Shown here piece after piece: positions 10,142-18,631 of a DNA stretch of 64,000 nt. The notes beneath the pieces were generated by a model, which saw nothing but the letters and a program-made list of their open reading frames with translations, was not told the origin of the DNA and did not search any database. A program made the translations under genes and the position numbers. The stretch lies in assembly GCF_017377775.1 (NCBI RefSeq), contig NZ_JAFVLN010000002.1, positions 744,001-808,000 on the forward strand, written 5' to 3'. This DNA comes from Streptomyces sp. VRA16 Mangrove soil. Its GTDB lineage: Bacteria > Actinomycetota > Actinomycetes > Streptomycetales > Streptomycetaceae. Position 1 is the stretch's first letter; each line of letters begins with the position of its first letter.

Positions 10142-10804
10142 ATGGTCACCCTCTCCGACGTCACCGCCGCTCCCGCCCCCGGTCTGCTCACCCCGGACGA
10201 CTGCGCGGTGCTGTTCATCGACCACCAGCCGCAGATGTTCTTCGGCACCGGCAGTGGCGACCGCACCGCCGTCATCAACTCCACCCTGGGTCTGGCGAAG
10301 GCGGCGAAGGTCTTCGACGTGCCGGTCGTGCTGAGCACCGTGGCCGCCGAGTCCTTCTCCGGCCCGCTGATGCCGCAGCTGGCCGACGTCTTCCCCGAGC
10401 AGAAGATCATCGACCGCACCACGATGAACGCCTGGGAGGACGTGGAGTTCGTCGAGGCCGTCAAGGCCACCGGCCGCAGGAAGCTCGTCATCGCGGGCCT
10501 GTGGACCGAGGTCTGCGTCGTGCTTCCCGCGCTCTCCGCCCTCGCCCAGGGCTACGAGGTGTACGTCGTCACGGACGCGTCCGGCGGTGTCAGCCCGCAG
10601 GCCCACGAGCACGCGATCCAGCGCATGATCCAGGCCGGCGTCGTCCCGGTCACCTGGGTGCAGGTGCTCCTGGAGCTCCAGCGCGACTGGGCCCGCCAGG
10701 AGACGTACGCGGCCGTGGGCGACGTGGTCAAGGCGCACGGCGGCACCTACGGGCTCGGCCTGGTCTACGCGCAGGCCCTCATCGGCGGGCACGCGGCCGG
10801 CTGA
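10142..10804 (+). CDS. isochorismatase-superfamily cysteine hydrolase (YcaC-like)
   Basis: This 220-aa protein has the isochorismatase-type alpha/beta fold. Catalytic Asp is in LFIDHQPQM, the nucleophilic Cys in GLWTEVCVVLPALSA, and the variable region ends VYVVTDASGGVSPQAHEHA. The pattern is closest to the YcaC group, which are octameric hydrolases of unclear substrate. The start is ATG 10142, with an AAAGG stretch upstream. It follows the amidohydrolase by 97 bp and its stop overlaps the DoxX start (TGATG). The amidohydrolase/amidase-like pair suggests degradation of an amide-containing compound; that is inference. Confidence 0.88.
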   Translation: MVTLSDVTAAPAPGLLTPDDCAVLFIDHQPQMFFGTGSGDRTAVINSTLGLAKAAKVFDVPVVLSTVAAESFSGPLMPQLADVFPEQKIIDRTTMNAWEDVEFVEAVKATGRRKLVIAGLWTEVCVVLPALSALAQGYEVYVVTDASGGVSPQAHEHAIQRMIQAGVVPVTWVQVLLELQRDWARQETYAAVGDVVKAHGGTYGLGLVYAQALIGGHAAG

Positions 10805-11328
10805 TGGACACCGGACTGCTGGTGCTCCGGCTGGCGGTGGGGCTGCTCATCGCCGGACACGGGGTGCAGAAAGTCAGCTTCCGGCTCGGCGGCAACGGCT
10901 GGGCGGGCGGAACCGAGGAGTTCCGCCGTGACGGATTCCGCGGCGGCCGGCTCACCGCGCTCGTCGCGGGAGCCAGTCAGATCGGTTCCGGACTGTTCCT
11001 GGCCGCCGGGCTGCTCACCCCTCTGGCCGCGATGGCGGCCATGGGCGTGATGACCGTCGCGGGCACCGTCAAGCGGCCCAAGGGGCTGTGGGTCCAGAAC
11101 GACGGGTACGAATACCCCCTCGTCCTCGTCGTCGTCTCCGCCGCGCTGGCCCTGACCGGGCCGGGGCGGTGGTCGGCCGACCATGCGCTGGACCTCACCC
11201 CCTGGCCGGCATGGGTGGCCGTCGCCGCCATCGTGATCGGACCGGCGAGCGCACTGCTCACCCGTGTGGTGCTGCACCGGCCCGCCGCCACCGGGGAAGG
11301 GACCGGGTATGCACAGACTGCTGAATGA
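10804..11328 (+). CDS. DoxX-family membrane protein
   Basis: The 174-aa protein has four predicted membrane helices: LLVLRLAVGLLIAGHGVQKV, then about 55-75, 95-115 and 135-155. The GHGVQK segment in helix 1 is typical of DoxX proteins. Family members are small inner-membrane proteins often linked to redox stress or found beside hydrolases; function is poorly known. Its ATG overlaps the stop of the YcaC-like gene by one base, and its 3' end overlaps the next gene by 20 bp, so it is translationally coupled on both sides. Confidence 0.82.
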   Translation: MDTGLLVLRLAVGLLIAGHGVQKVSFRLGGNGWAGGTEEFRRDGFRGGRLTALVAGASQIGSGLFLAAGLLTPLAAMAAMGVMTVAGTVKRPKGLWVQNDGYEYPLVLVVVSAALALTGPGRWSADHALDLTPWPAWVAVAAIVIGPASALLTRVVLHRPAATGEGTGYAQTAE

Positions 11329-12064
11329 CGCGTTCCGCACCGTGGTGCCGGGCGGCGAGGAACGGCACGGCCCGCTGCCTCCGCTGCTGCTGGTCCTGAC
11401 GGTGGTCACCGGTCTGGTCGACGCCGTGAGCTATCTGGCGCTCGGGCACGTCTTCGTGGCCAACATGACGGGCAACGTCGTGTTCCTCGGGTTCGCCCTG
11501 GCCGGTGCCGAGGGCCTGTCCGCGGTGGCGTCCCTCGCCGCCATGGCGTCCTTCCTCGCGGGCGCCCTGGCCGGGGGCCGGCTCGGCACCCGGTTCGCGG
11601 CGCACCGGGGGCACCTGCTGGCCTCGGCCACGGCGGTGCAGACGGTACTGGTCGCGGTCACGGTGGTCGCGGCCGCCGTGTCGGACGGCCAGGTCTCCTC
11701 CGGCGTGCGGTACACGCTGATCGTGTTCCTGGGGCTCGCCATGGGTCTGCAGAACGCGGTCGCCCGGCGCCTGGGTGTCCCGGATCTGACGACGACGGTC
11801 CTGACGCTGACGCTGACGGGTCTCGCCGCGGACTCCGGCGCGGCCGGCGGTGCGGCGCCGCGCCCCGGCCGCCGGATCCTGTCCGTGCTCGCCATGTTCC
11901 TCGGCGCGCTCGGCGGCGGTCTGCTCGTACTGCACGACCGTCTCGTGCCCGTGCTCGGTCTGGCCGCGGTGCTGCTCGCCGCCGTCGCCGTGGCCACGCA
12001 CCGCCTGTCGGCCTCCGGCGCCGGCTGGCTCCGGCCGCAGCCCGCGCCACCGGCGCAGCGGTGA
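11309..12064 (+). CDS. YoaK/DUF1275-family membrane protein
   Basis: The 251-aa protein has about six hydrophobic segments. The N-terminal family signature is clear: VTGLVDAVSYLALGHVFVAN followed by MTGNVVFLGFALAG. DUF1275 members are probable transporters or membrane regulators of unknown substrate. ATG 11309 is preceded by GGGGAAGGG and lies inside the DoxX gene, so the two are coupled. It is the last gene of the 8089-12064 operon, and a strong hairpin follows five bases after the stop. Confidence 0.85.
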   Translation: MHRLLNDAFRTVVPGGEERHGPLPPLLLVLTVVTGLVDAVSYLALGHVFVANMTGNVVFLGFALAGAEGLSAVASLAAMASFLAGALAGGRLGTRFAAHRGHLLASATAVQTVLVAVTVVAAAVSDGQVSSGVRYTLIVFLGLAMGLQNAVARRLGVPDLTTTVLTLTLTGLAADSGAAGGAAPRPGRRILSVLAMFLGALGGGLLVLHDRLVPVLGLAAVLLAAVAVATHRLSASGAGWLRPQPAPPAQR

Positions 12065-12068
12065 CACC

Positions 12069-12096
12069 GGCCCACGGCCGGACCCGGCCGTGGGCC
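12069..12096. terminator. bidirectional terminator hairpin
   Basis: Perfect inverted repeat: GGCCCACGGCCGG (12069-12081) pairs with CCGGCCGTGGGCC (12084-12096). It lies between the convergent DUF1275 (+) and RraA-like (-) genes, so it can end transcription from both sides. No T-run follows. Confidence 0.75.
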
Positions 12097-12116
12097 CAAC
12101 ACCCCATGACCTGTGG

Positions 12117-12980
12117 TCAGTTGGCGGTGCGGCTCGCCAGGTACTCCTGGTACTCCGTCAGGGTCTCCCCGGTCAGCGGGTAGTAGTCCGACAGGCGCGC
12201 GCCTTCGTCGAGGCGGCGCCGGGCGAACGCCTCCCGGTCCTGGTGGAGCAGGGAGTCCTCGGCGAGCGGGACCGCCTTGTCCTGCGGGACGACGACCGCG
12301 CCGTCCTCGTCGGCGACGATCAGGTCGCCGGGCGTGACCAGTGAACCGCCCACGCCCACCGGTACGTTGAACGCCGAGGGGAACAGTTCGGTCTGCGACG
12401 CGTAGTGCGGGGTGACGCCGGTGCACCAGACGGGGACGCCGAGCGCGCGGATCCGCGCGGCGTCCCGCACCCGGCCGTCGACCACGATCCCGGCGCCGCC
12501 GCGGAGCTTGAAGTAGCGCACGAGCATGTCGCCGAGGCAGCCGGTGAAGTGGCTGCCGTGCGCGGAGACCACCAGCACGTCGCCGGGCCGCACCGACTCC
12601 AGGACACCCCACAGCGGGGTCTTGCGCTCGATGTCCTCCTGCTCCGCGCCGTTGAACACGTCCTCGCGCTGCGGCAGGAACTGGAGGGTCACCGCGCCGC
12701 CGGTGATCTTGACGTCGGGTTCGCGGTGCAGCGGCACCGGGCCGTCGATGAACGTGCGGGTGATGCCCATCTGGTGCAGCTTCGCGCAGGCCGTCGCCGC
12801 GCTGACGCCCTTGAGTGCCTCCACCATCTCCGCGGTGGGCCTCACATAGTCCGCGGTGTGGACCGGTGCGCGCATCGACTCGTAGTCGCGGCGCTCCCCC
12901 GTCCCGCCGCCGCCGTTGACCCGGGCCACTGTCCCTGCCCCTCCGGTCGACGGCGCCTTGCGATCCTCAGTCGGGTGCAT
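12117..12980 (-). CDS. RraA-family protein, putative class II 4-hydroxy-2-oxoacid aldolase
   Basis: This 287-aa protein belongs to the RraA/HMG-aldolase fold. The core motif GGAGIVVDGRVRDAARI, with a Gly-rich loop and Asp/Arg residues used for metal and substrate binding, is clear, as is the GDLIVADEDGAVVVP tail motif. Family enzymes split 4-hydroxy-2-oxoacids to pyruvate plus an aldehyde, or decarboxylate oxaloacetate. The first 35 residues are low-complexity, and a start at Met36 (12875) is possible, but GGAGAGG precedes ATG 12980. It is divergent from the fucosidase operon with a copy of the shared operator between them. In this context it may cleave 2-keto-3-deoxy-fuconate; that is inference. 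Confidence 0.8.
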   Translation of the reverse strand: MHPTEDRKAPSTGGAGTVARVNGGGGTGERRDYESMRAPVHTADYVRPTAEMVEALKGVSAATACAKLHQMGITRTFIDGPVPLHREPDVKITGGAVTLQFLPQREDVFNGAEQEDIERKTPLWGVLESVRPGDVLVVSAHGSHFTGCLGDMLVRYFKLRGGAGIVVDGRVRDAARIRALGVPVWCTGVTPHYASQTELFPSAFNVPVGVGGSLVTPGDLIVADEDGAVVVPQDKAVPLAEDSLLHQDREAFARRRLDEGARLSDYYPLTGETLTEYQEYLASRTAN

Positions 12981-13025
12981 GCACTTGCCTCTCCGCGCGC
13001 TCGTCGCACGCCTACGCCAGTGACA

Positions 13026-13042
13026 TCATCGCCTATCGATGG
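13026..13042. promoter_or_regulatory. operator copy O1 of the fucose/polysaccharide locus
   Basis: TCATCG-CCTAT-CGATGG matches the palindrome CCATCG-N5-CGATGG with one mismatch. It lies between the divergent RraA-like and fucosidase genes. Closely matching copies lie at 16329, 22506 and 24436. The proposed binder is the locus GntR protein (21644-22438). Confidence 0.7.
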
Positions 13043-13054
13043 TAGATAACAGCC

Positions 13055-13062
13055 AATCGATT
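13055..13062. promoter_or_regulatory. second ATCGAT-core site (half-conserved)
   Basis: AATCGATT is a perfect 8-bp palindrome 13 bases after O1 and 28 bases before the fucosidase start. It shares only the ATCGAT core with the main operator, so it may be an accessory site or chance. Confidence 0.4.
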
Positions 13063-13089
13063 AGTGCTGTCAATGCATCTGGAGTCACC

Positions 13090-14382
13090 GTGCCCGACCC
13101 CGCCCCGGACCTCGCAGCGCCTCAACCCCCCGCTTCCACAGCCTGGTTCGAGGAGGCTCGGTTCGGTCTCTTCGTGCACTTCGGGCTGTACAGCATGGCC
13201 GCGCGGCACGAGTGGGTGCGCAGCCGGGAGACCATGTCGCAGGAGGCGTACGACCGTTATCTACACCGCTTCGACCCGGATCTCTTCGACGCCCGCCAAC
13301 TGGCGCGCACAGCACGGGAGTCGGGCATGCGGTACGCCGTGCTGACCACCAAGCACCACGACGGGTTCTGTCTCTTCGACTCGGCGCTCACCGACTACAC
13401 CTCGGTCCGGGCGACCGGCCGTGACCTGGTGCGCGAGTTCGTGGACGCGATGCGCGCCGAGGGGCTGCGGGTCGGCTTCTACTATTCGCTGCTCGACTGG
13501 CACCACCCGGACTTCACGGTCGACGAGCACCACCCTCTGCGCGGCACGGACGCCGAGAAGGAGCCGCGCGACATGGCCCGCTATCGCGCGTACATGGAGG
13601 GGCAGATACGGGAGCTGCTCACCGGGTACGGCGACATCGACCTGCTCTTCTTCGACTTCACGTACCCGCAGAAGGGGCCCGAGGCGTGGGGCGCCGAGCA
13701 ACTGCGCTCACTCGTGCGGGAGTTGCGGCCGGGCATCCTCGTCAACGACCGGCTCGGCATCCCCGGCGACTATGTGACGCCCGAGCAGTACCAGCCCGAC
13801 CGCCCCCTGGAGCGGGACGGCGAGCGGGTGCTGTGGGAGGCCTGCCACACGCTCAACGGATCGTGGGGGTACGACCGCGACAACCACGACTACAAGGACC
13901 CCGCACTGCTGGTGCGGATGCTGGTGGAGTCCGTGGCGTGCGGCGGCAATCTGCTGCTGAACGTCGGGCCGACGGGCCGCGGCGCCCTCGATCCGCGGGC
14001 CCGCGCCACGCTGCGGGACATCGCCGGTTGGAGCGCGCTCCACTCCCGTTCCGTGCACGGCGCGGGGCCGAGCGCCTTCACCCCGCCGCCGAACGCCCTG
14101 TACACGCGGCGCGGCCGCCATCTGTATCTGCACCTGCTGGCCTGGCCGCTCAAGCACCTGCATCTGCCGGGGCTCGCCGGGCGGGTGCGCTACGCGCAGT
14201 TCCTGCACGACGGTTCGGAGATCCGTTTCCAGGAGATGGACCAGGCGCCGCCCGAGCACAACAACCTGGCGCCGCAGAGCCAGCCGTCCGGCACCCTGAC
14301 GCTGACCCTGCCGATCGCCCGCCCCGACGTGCTGCTGCCGGTCATCGAGCTGGAGCTCGACGGCCCCGGCACGGAGGCGTGA
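13090..14382 (+). CDS. GH29 alpha-L-fucosidase, cytosolic
   Basis: This 430-aa protein has the GH29 N-terminal signature RFGLFVHFGLYSMAARHEWV, then LTTKHHDGFCLFDS and the strand DIDLLFFDFTYP. The Asp in that strand corresponds to the usual nucleophile region. Family enzymes remove terminal alpha-L-fucose with retention. GTG 13090 is chosen because GGAG sits at 13081-13084 and the domain begins soon after; the upstream open frame crosses the operators. No signal peptide is present, so it should act on imported oligosaccharides. The lyase gene follows after 4 nt, forming one operon under the ATCGAT operators. Confidence 0.9.
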   Translation: MPDPAPDLAAPQPPASTAWFEEARFGLFVHFGLYSMAARHEWVRSRETMSQEAYDRYLHRFDPDLFDARQLARTARESGMRYAVLTTKHHDGFCLFDSALTDYTSVRATGRDLVREFVDAMRAEGLRVGFYYSLLDWHHPDFTVDEHHPLRGTDAEKEPRDMARYRAYMEGQIRELLTGYGDIDLLFFDFTYPQKGPEAWGAEQLRSLVRELRPGILVNDRLGIPGDYVTPEQYQPDRPLERDGERVLWEACHTLNGSWGYDRDNHDYKDPALLVRMLVESVACGGNLLLNVGPTGRGALDPRARATLRDIAGWSALHSRSVHGAGPSAFTPPPNALYTRRGRHLYLHLLAWPLKHLHLPGLAGRVRYAQFLHDGSEIRFQEMDQAPPEHNNLAPQSQPSGTLTLTLPIARPDVLLPVIELELDGPGTEA

Positions 14383-14386
14383 GCCC

Positions 14387-16345
14387 GTGCCCGGCCCGCT
14401 GGGCGAACGTCTCGCGCCGCTGACCGACGCCGGCCTGGAGCGGCTGCTCTCCGGGCGCGTCGGCGTGCCGGACGTCACCGACCGCGACGCGTGGGACGGC
14501 GTACCGGAGCCGCTGCGCGAACGCGTGCTCGCCGACGCCGCACGGGAGTTGAAGCGTCCGGCGCCCCTCCTGTCCGCGCACGCGTGGGCCCGCGCGTTCC
14601 GCGACGGGAACCGCGGCGCGTACGAGGACGCTGCCTGGGGGCTGCAGGAGCGGGTGTCGCTGCTGACCCTGGCCGCCGTGCTGACCGGCGAGTGCGCCGA
14701 CGCCACCGATCCGGCGCCCGGCGCCTGCCCGCACCTGGACGCCGTCGTCGACGGGCTCATGGCGTTCGCCGAGGCGAGCACCTGGTGCTGGGCGGCGCAC
14801 GACCGGTTCACGGCGGGCCGCGGCGAGGTCGTGCCCGACCCCGACGACCCGTACCTCGACCTGGGCGCCGCCGAGGTCACCGCCCTGTTCGCCTGGGCGG
14901 ACCACGCCCTGGGTCCGCATCTGGACCGGCGGGCGCCGGGGCTGCGGCGACGGCTGCGGCGGGAGGTGGAGCGGCGCGCGCTCGGCCCGTTCGAGCGGCG
15001 CGCCGACTGGCCCTGGATCGGCAGGGAGAAGCGGGCCAACAACTGGAACCCGTGGGTGCACGGCGCCGTGCTCGCCGCCGCGCTGCTGCTGTGCGAGGAC
15101 CGGGCCCGCCGCGCCCGTCTCGTGCGCCGTGTCGCCGACGGCCTCGACCACTACCTCCGTGTCCTGCCCGACGACGGCGGGATCGACGAGGGCATTTCCT
15201 ACTGGTGGGCGGGCGCCTGCCGTCTCCTGGAGATCCTCGACCTGCTCGCGCAGGCCGCGGGACCGGCCCTGGACGTCCGCGAACTGCCCCTGCTGGCCGA
15301 ACTGTTGAAGTACCCACGGCGTATGCACCTGGGCGCCGACCGGTATGTGAACGTGGGCGACGCGCCCGCCCGGCTCGACACCCCGCAGCCCTGGCAGGTC
15401 GCCCACCGCTGGGGCCTGCGCCTCGGACAGCGGGACACGGTGGCGCACGCGCTGGCCGGGGCGCTGCAGCAGGACTGCGCCGCTCCCCCGCGGGCCGGCC
15501 TGGGGCGGGCGCTCACCGCGCTGGCCGACCCGGTCTGGTGCCGCGCCGTGACCGGTCCCCCGCCGGAGCCGGTCTGGCCGGAGCGGGAGACCTGGCTGCC
15601 GCGGCTGCAGATCCTGGTGGCCCGCGAGGCGGCCGGGAGCACGGACGGGCTGACCGTCGCCGTGAAGGCCGGGCACAACGGCGAGCACCACAACCATCTG
15701 GACGTCGGCTCGTACTGGCTCGCCGTGCACGGGCGGCCGCTGCTGGTGGACGTCGGCAGACCCACCTACACGACGCGGACCTTCGGGCCGGACCGGTACG
15801 CGGCCTGGCCGTTCCGGAGCCGCTGGCACAACGTGCCCGACCCCGGCGCCGAGCAGCTGCCGGGCGCGGACCACGGGGCCCGCGGCGTGCGGGCCGAACT
15901 CGGCCCCGACGTCAGCCGGTTGTCGATGGAGCTGAGCGGCGCCTATCCGCCCGGCACCCTCGCCCGCTGGGACCGCACCGTGCTCCTGGTGCGGGGCGCC
16001 ACCCCGTACGTCGAGGTCGAGGACGCCTGGCAGGGGTGCTCGGGAGAGGTGGCCCTGCACCACGTACTGGCGGGGCACGTCGAGCTCGACGACGGCCGGG
16101 CCACCGTCACCGCACCGGACGGGACCGGCGCCCTCCTGTGCTGGGACGCCCGGGTCGCCGAGGCCCGCGTGGTGTGCCGCGAACTCGACGACCCGCAGCT
16201 GACCAGGAGTTGGGGCGGTCGTCTGACGCGTCTCACCCTTGCCGTGCGCGACCCCGGATCCCAAGGTCGGCTCCGCATACGGTGGTTGGTTGCTGCAGCA
16301 CCCTTGAACAAGCCGGGTGCCGCCCATAGCATCGGCAATCGATAG
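14387..16345 (+). CDS. heparinase II/III-type polysaccharide lyase, cytosolic
   Basis: This 652-aa protein has an (alpha/alpha) toroid half with NNWNPWVHGAVLAAALLL and DDGGIDEGISYWW, then a beta-sheet heparinase II/III domain containing KAGHNGEHHNHLDVGSYWLA, the metal-binding and catalytic His/Asn region. Relatives (PL12/15/17/21-like) cleave uronic-acid polysaccharides such as heparin, alginate oligomers or related glycans. The start is GTG 14387 with GGAGG nine bases upstream inside the previous gene's end. No signal peptide is seen, suggesting action on imported oligosaccharides. The last codons overlap operator O2. Exact PL family and substrate are unresolved. Confidence 0.82.
   Translation: MPGPLGERLAPLTDAGLERLLSGRVGVPDVTDRDAWDGVPEPLRERVLADAARELKRPAPLLSAHAWARAFRDGNRGAYEDAAWGLQERVSLLTLAAVLTGECADATDPAPGACPHLDAVVDGLMAFAEASTWCWAAHDRFTAGRGEVVPDPDDPYLDLGAAEVTALFAWADHALGPHLDRRAPGLRRRLRREVERRALGPFERRADWPWIGREKRANNWNPWVHGAVLAAALLLCEDRARRARLVRRVADGLDHYLRVLPDDGGIDEGISYWWAGACRLLEILDLLAQAAGPALDVRELPLLAELLKYPRRMHLGADRYVNVGDAPARLDTPQPWQVAHRWGLRLGQRDTVAHALAGALQQDCAAPPRAGLGRALTALADPVWCRAVTGPPPEPVWPERETWLPRLQILVAREAAGSTDGLTVAVKAGHNGEHHNHLDVGSYWLAVHGRPLLVDVGRPTYTTRTFGPDRYAAWPFRSRWHNVPDPGAEQLPGADHGARGVRAELGPDVSRLSMELSGAYPPGTLARWDRTVLLVRGATPYVEVEDAWQGCSGEVALHHVLAGHVELDDGRATVTAPDGTGALLCWDARVAEARVVCRELDDPQLTRSWGGRLTRLTLAVRDPGSQGRLRIRWLVAAAPLNKPGAAHSIGNR
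16329..16345. promoter_or_regulatory. operator copy O2 (overlaps the lyase stop codon)
   Basis: GCATCG-GCAAT-CGATAG has one mismatch in each arm to CCATCG-N5-CGATGG. It lies 143 bp before the ABC binding-protein gene, so it could control the transporter operon separately. The TAG stop of the lyase gene is part of the site. Confidence 0.6.
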
Positions 16346-16441
16346 ACGATAGTCGCCGCATCGCGGCCTACCGTCCGGCTTTCCCTCTCCCCCACCCCCT
16401 CCTCGCAGGTCCCCCGTCTCACCCGGGAGCCCGGCGACCGA

Positions 16442-16458
16442 GCACCACCTATCGATTA
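16442..16458. promoter_or_regulatory. half-conserved ATCGAT site before the ABC transporter
   Basis: CCTATCGAT is shared with the main operators but the left arm is not conserved (GCACCA). It lies about 30 bases before the binding-protein start. It could be a second binding site for the same regulator. Confidence 0.45.
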
Positions 16459-16487
16459 TTCACGACTACGCAACGGAGCGTGTCCCG

Positions 16488-17732
16488 ATGAGAACAATGT
16501 GGCGCCGTGCCTGCGCAGTCGCCGTGGCTCCCCTGGTGATGGCCTCCGCCGTCGCCTGCGGCGGCGACTCCGACCAGGCCGCGGGGGGCACGACCCTCCG
16601 CGTCATCGTGAACATCACGCCGAACCTGACGGAGAAGTACTGGAACACCCTCTTCGACTCGTACGAGAAGGCCCACCCGGGTGTCACGGTCAAGCTCGAA
16701 CTGACCGGCACCATCGCGGCCGACGCGAAGCTGCGCCAGGACCTGGCCGCGGGCGACCCGCCGGACGTCGTGCAGCAGATCACGCCGACCGCCGACACCG
16801 CCTCGCTCTTCGCCGACCTCTCCGACCAGGCGTGGGCCACCAAGACACCGCTCGCCGACCAGTACGCGGTCGACGGCAAGCACTACATGGTCGGCGTGGG
16901 CGAGCAGATTCAGTCGCTCGTCTTCTACAACAAGGCCGCCTTCGAGAAGGCCGGCCTGGACGCCTCGGCCATCAGGACGATGGACGACTTCACCGCCGCC
17001 ATGGGCAAGCTGAAGGGCGCCGGCTACCAGCCGCTGCAGACCGCGGGCCAGTGGGTGACCGGCGGCCAGTTCTCGATGATGGCGGACGCGGGCGTGCTCA
17101 CCGCCGACCCGAAGTGGATGGCGAAGCGCAACGCGAAGAAGACGTCCTTCGCCGACAGCGGCTACGTCCCGTACCTCAAGGACTACAAGGGCTGGATCGA
17201 CAAGGGCTACCTGCAGAAGAGCGCGCTCGGTGTCACCTACGCGGACGGCCAGACGGCGTTCCTGAACGGCAAGTCCGCGATGTACGTCATGGGTTCGTTC
17301 TTCGTGCCGGCGGCCGACGCCGCGAAGAAGAGCGACGGCATCGGGGTCTTCACGATGCCGACCGACGGGGCGTACCCGTCCGGCCAGTTCGGCAACGTCT
17401 CGAACCCGTACGTCGTGGTGAACAAGTCGCCGCACAAGGCCGAGGCGATCAAGTTCGTGAAGTGGGCGACCACCGACCCCAAGGCCATCAAGAGCCAGCT
17501 CGCCTCCGACGGGAACCTGCGTCAGGGCTTCTCGTACCCGATGTCGAGCCTGGGCACGTCGGTGCAGAAGATCCTCGACAAGGCGCCCTCGGTGATCGTG
17601 AAGTCCGGTGAGAACCAGCCGATCGCCGGGTTCAGCGACGAGCTCAACAAGCAGGTCCAGTCGCTGTACACGGGCGCGTCCCCGAAGGCCGTCGCCGACG
17701 GATTGGACAAGTGGTGGAACTCGCAGCAGTGA
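16488..17732 (+). CDS. sugar ABC transporter substrate-binding lipoprotein
   Basis: The 414-aa family 1 extracellular solute-binding protein has a signal peptide with lipobox SAVAC (Cys about residue 24), so the mature protein is lipid-anchored outside the membrane. TLRVIVNITPNLTEKYWNTL begins lobe 1, and the pattern of Trp/Tyr residues is typical of CUT1 oligosaccharide binders. GGAG lies nine bases before ATG 16488. Two permease genes follow with overlap or short gaps, and no ATPase gene is present, as in Streptomyces systems served by a shared MsiK-type ATPase. The ligand is inferred to be the oligosaccharide processed by the surrounding enzymes. Confidence 0.92.
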   Translation: MRTMWRRACAVAVAPLVMASAVACGGDSDQAAGGTTLRVIVNITPNLTEKYWNTLFDSYEKAHPGVTVKLELTGTIAADAKLRQDLAAGDPPDVVQQITPTADTASLFADLSDQAWATKTPLADQYAVDGKHYMVGVGEQIQSLVFYNKAAFEKAGLDASAIRTMDDFTAAMGKLKGAGYQPLQTAGQWVTGGQFSMMADAGVLTADPKWMAKRNAKKTSFADSGYVPYLKDYKGWIDKGYLQKSALGVTYADGQTAFLNGKSAMYVMGSFFVPAADAAKKSDGIGVFTMPTDGAYPSGQFGNVSNPYVVVNKSPHKAEAIKFVKWATTDPKAIKSQLASDGNLRQGFSYPMSSLGTSVQKILDKAPSVIVKSGENQPIAGFSDELNKQVQSLYTGASPKAVADGLDKWWNSQQ

Positions 17733-18625
17733 CGCGGGGGCAGCGGCGGGCCCGGCTGCGCGAGTCCGCCGTCTCGCTCGGCATGATGGGCCCGGCGGTC
17801 CTGCTCTACACGGTGATGACGGTCGTGCCGGTCGGCGTCGCCGTGTACCTCAGCCTCACCGACTGGGACGGCTTCTCGACCGCCGCGTTCATCGGGCTCG
17901 ACAACTACAAGCACCTGTTCGACGACCCGAGTTCGAGCGACGCCTGGTACGTGACCGGCCTGATCTCCGTGGCGGGCACGGTCCTCATGGTGGGCCTGGG
18001 TCTCGTGTACGCCCTCGCCCTGAAGGCGAAGTCGCGCACGAACTCGTTCTTCCGGGCCGTCGCCTACTTCCCGCACGTGATCAGCGCGCTGATCCTCGGC
18101 TATCTGTGGGCGGCGATCCTCGGCACGAACGGCGCCGTCAACAACACCCTCGCCAAGTTCGGCATCGAGCCGGTCGGCTTCCTCTTCGACGAGCGGTTCG
18201 CGGTGATCACGCTGATCGCGGTCATCGTGTGGGCGGGCTTCGGCTTCAACGTGGTGCTGTTCGTGGCCGCGCTGCAGACCGTGCCGGCCGAGCTGCTCGA
18301 AGCCGCCGCGATCGACGGCGCGAACAAGCGGCAGATCAATCTGCGGGTCGTGATCCCGATGATCGCGCCGGTGGTGACCGTGGCGACGGTGCTCAACCTC
18401 GTGGGACTGATCCGGGCCTACGACATCGTGGTGAGCCTCACCGGCGGCGGTCCCGCCGGGTCCACGCAGACGTTCACGTATCTCATTCTCGCCCGGTCCT
18501 TCGAGGGCACCAAGGTCGGTTACGCGACCGCTCAGGCGGTGTTCCTGATGGTGGTGTCCGCCGTGCTCGCCCTCCTCGTGACGGCGCTGCGCAATCGGCA
18601 GGACCAGGCAGCGACAGGTCGGTAA
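17729..18625 (+). CDS. sugar ABC transporter permease (MalF type)
   Basis: This protein of about 298 aa has six membrane helices and the permease EAA loop ELLEAAAIDGANKRQINLRV, which contacts the ATPase. GTG 17729 overlaps the binding-protein stop (GTGA); GTG 17711 or 17714, further inside that gene, are alternatives. A GGPAGSTQT motif near the C-terminus is typical of CUT1 MalF-like subunits. It forms the transmembrane channel together with the next gene product. Confidence 0.92.
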   Translation: MTRGQRRARLRESAVSLGMMGPAVLLYTVMTVVPVGVAVYLSLTDWDGFSTAAFIGLDNYKHLFDDPSSSDAWYVTGLISVAGTVLMVGLGLVYALALKAKSRTNSFFRAVAYFPHVISALILGYLWAAILGTNGAVNNTLAKFGIEPVGFLFDERFAVITLIAVIVWAGFGFNVVLFVAALQTVPAELLEAAAIDGANKRQINLRVVIPMIAPVVTVATVLNLVGLIRAYDIVVSLTGGGPAGSTQTFTYLILARSFEGTKVGYATAQAVFLMVVSAVLALLVTALRNRQDQAATGR

Positions 18626-18631
18626 GGAGCC

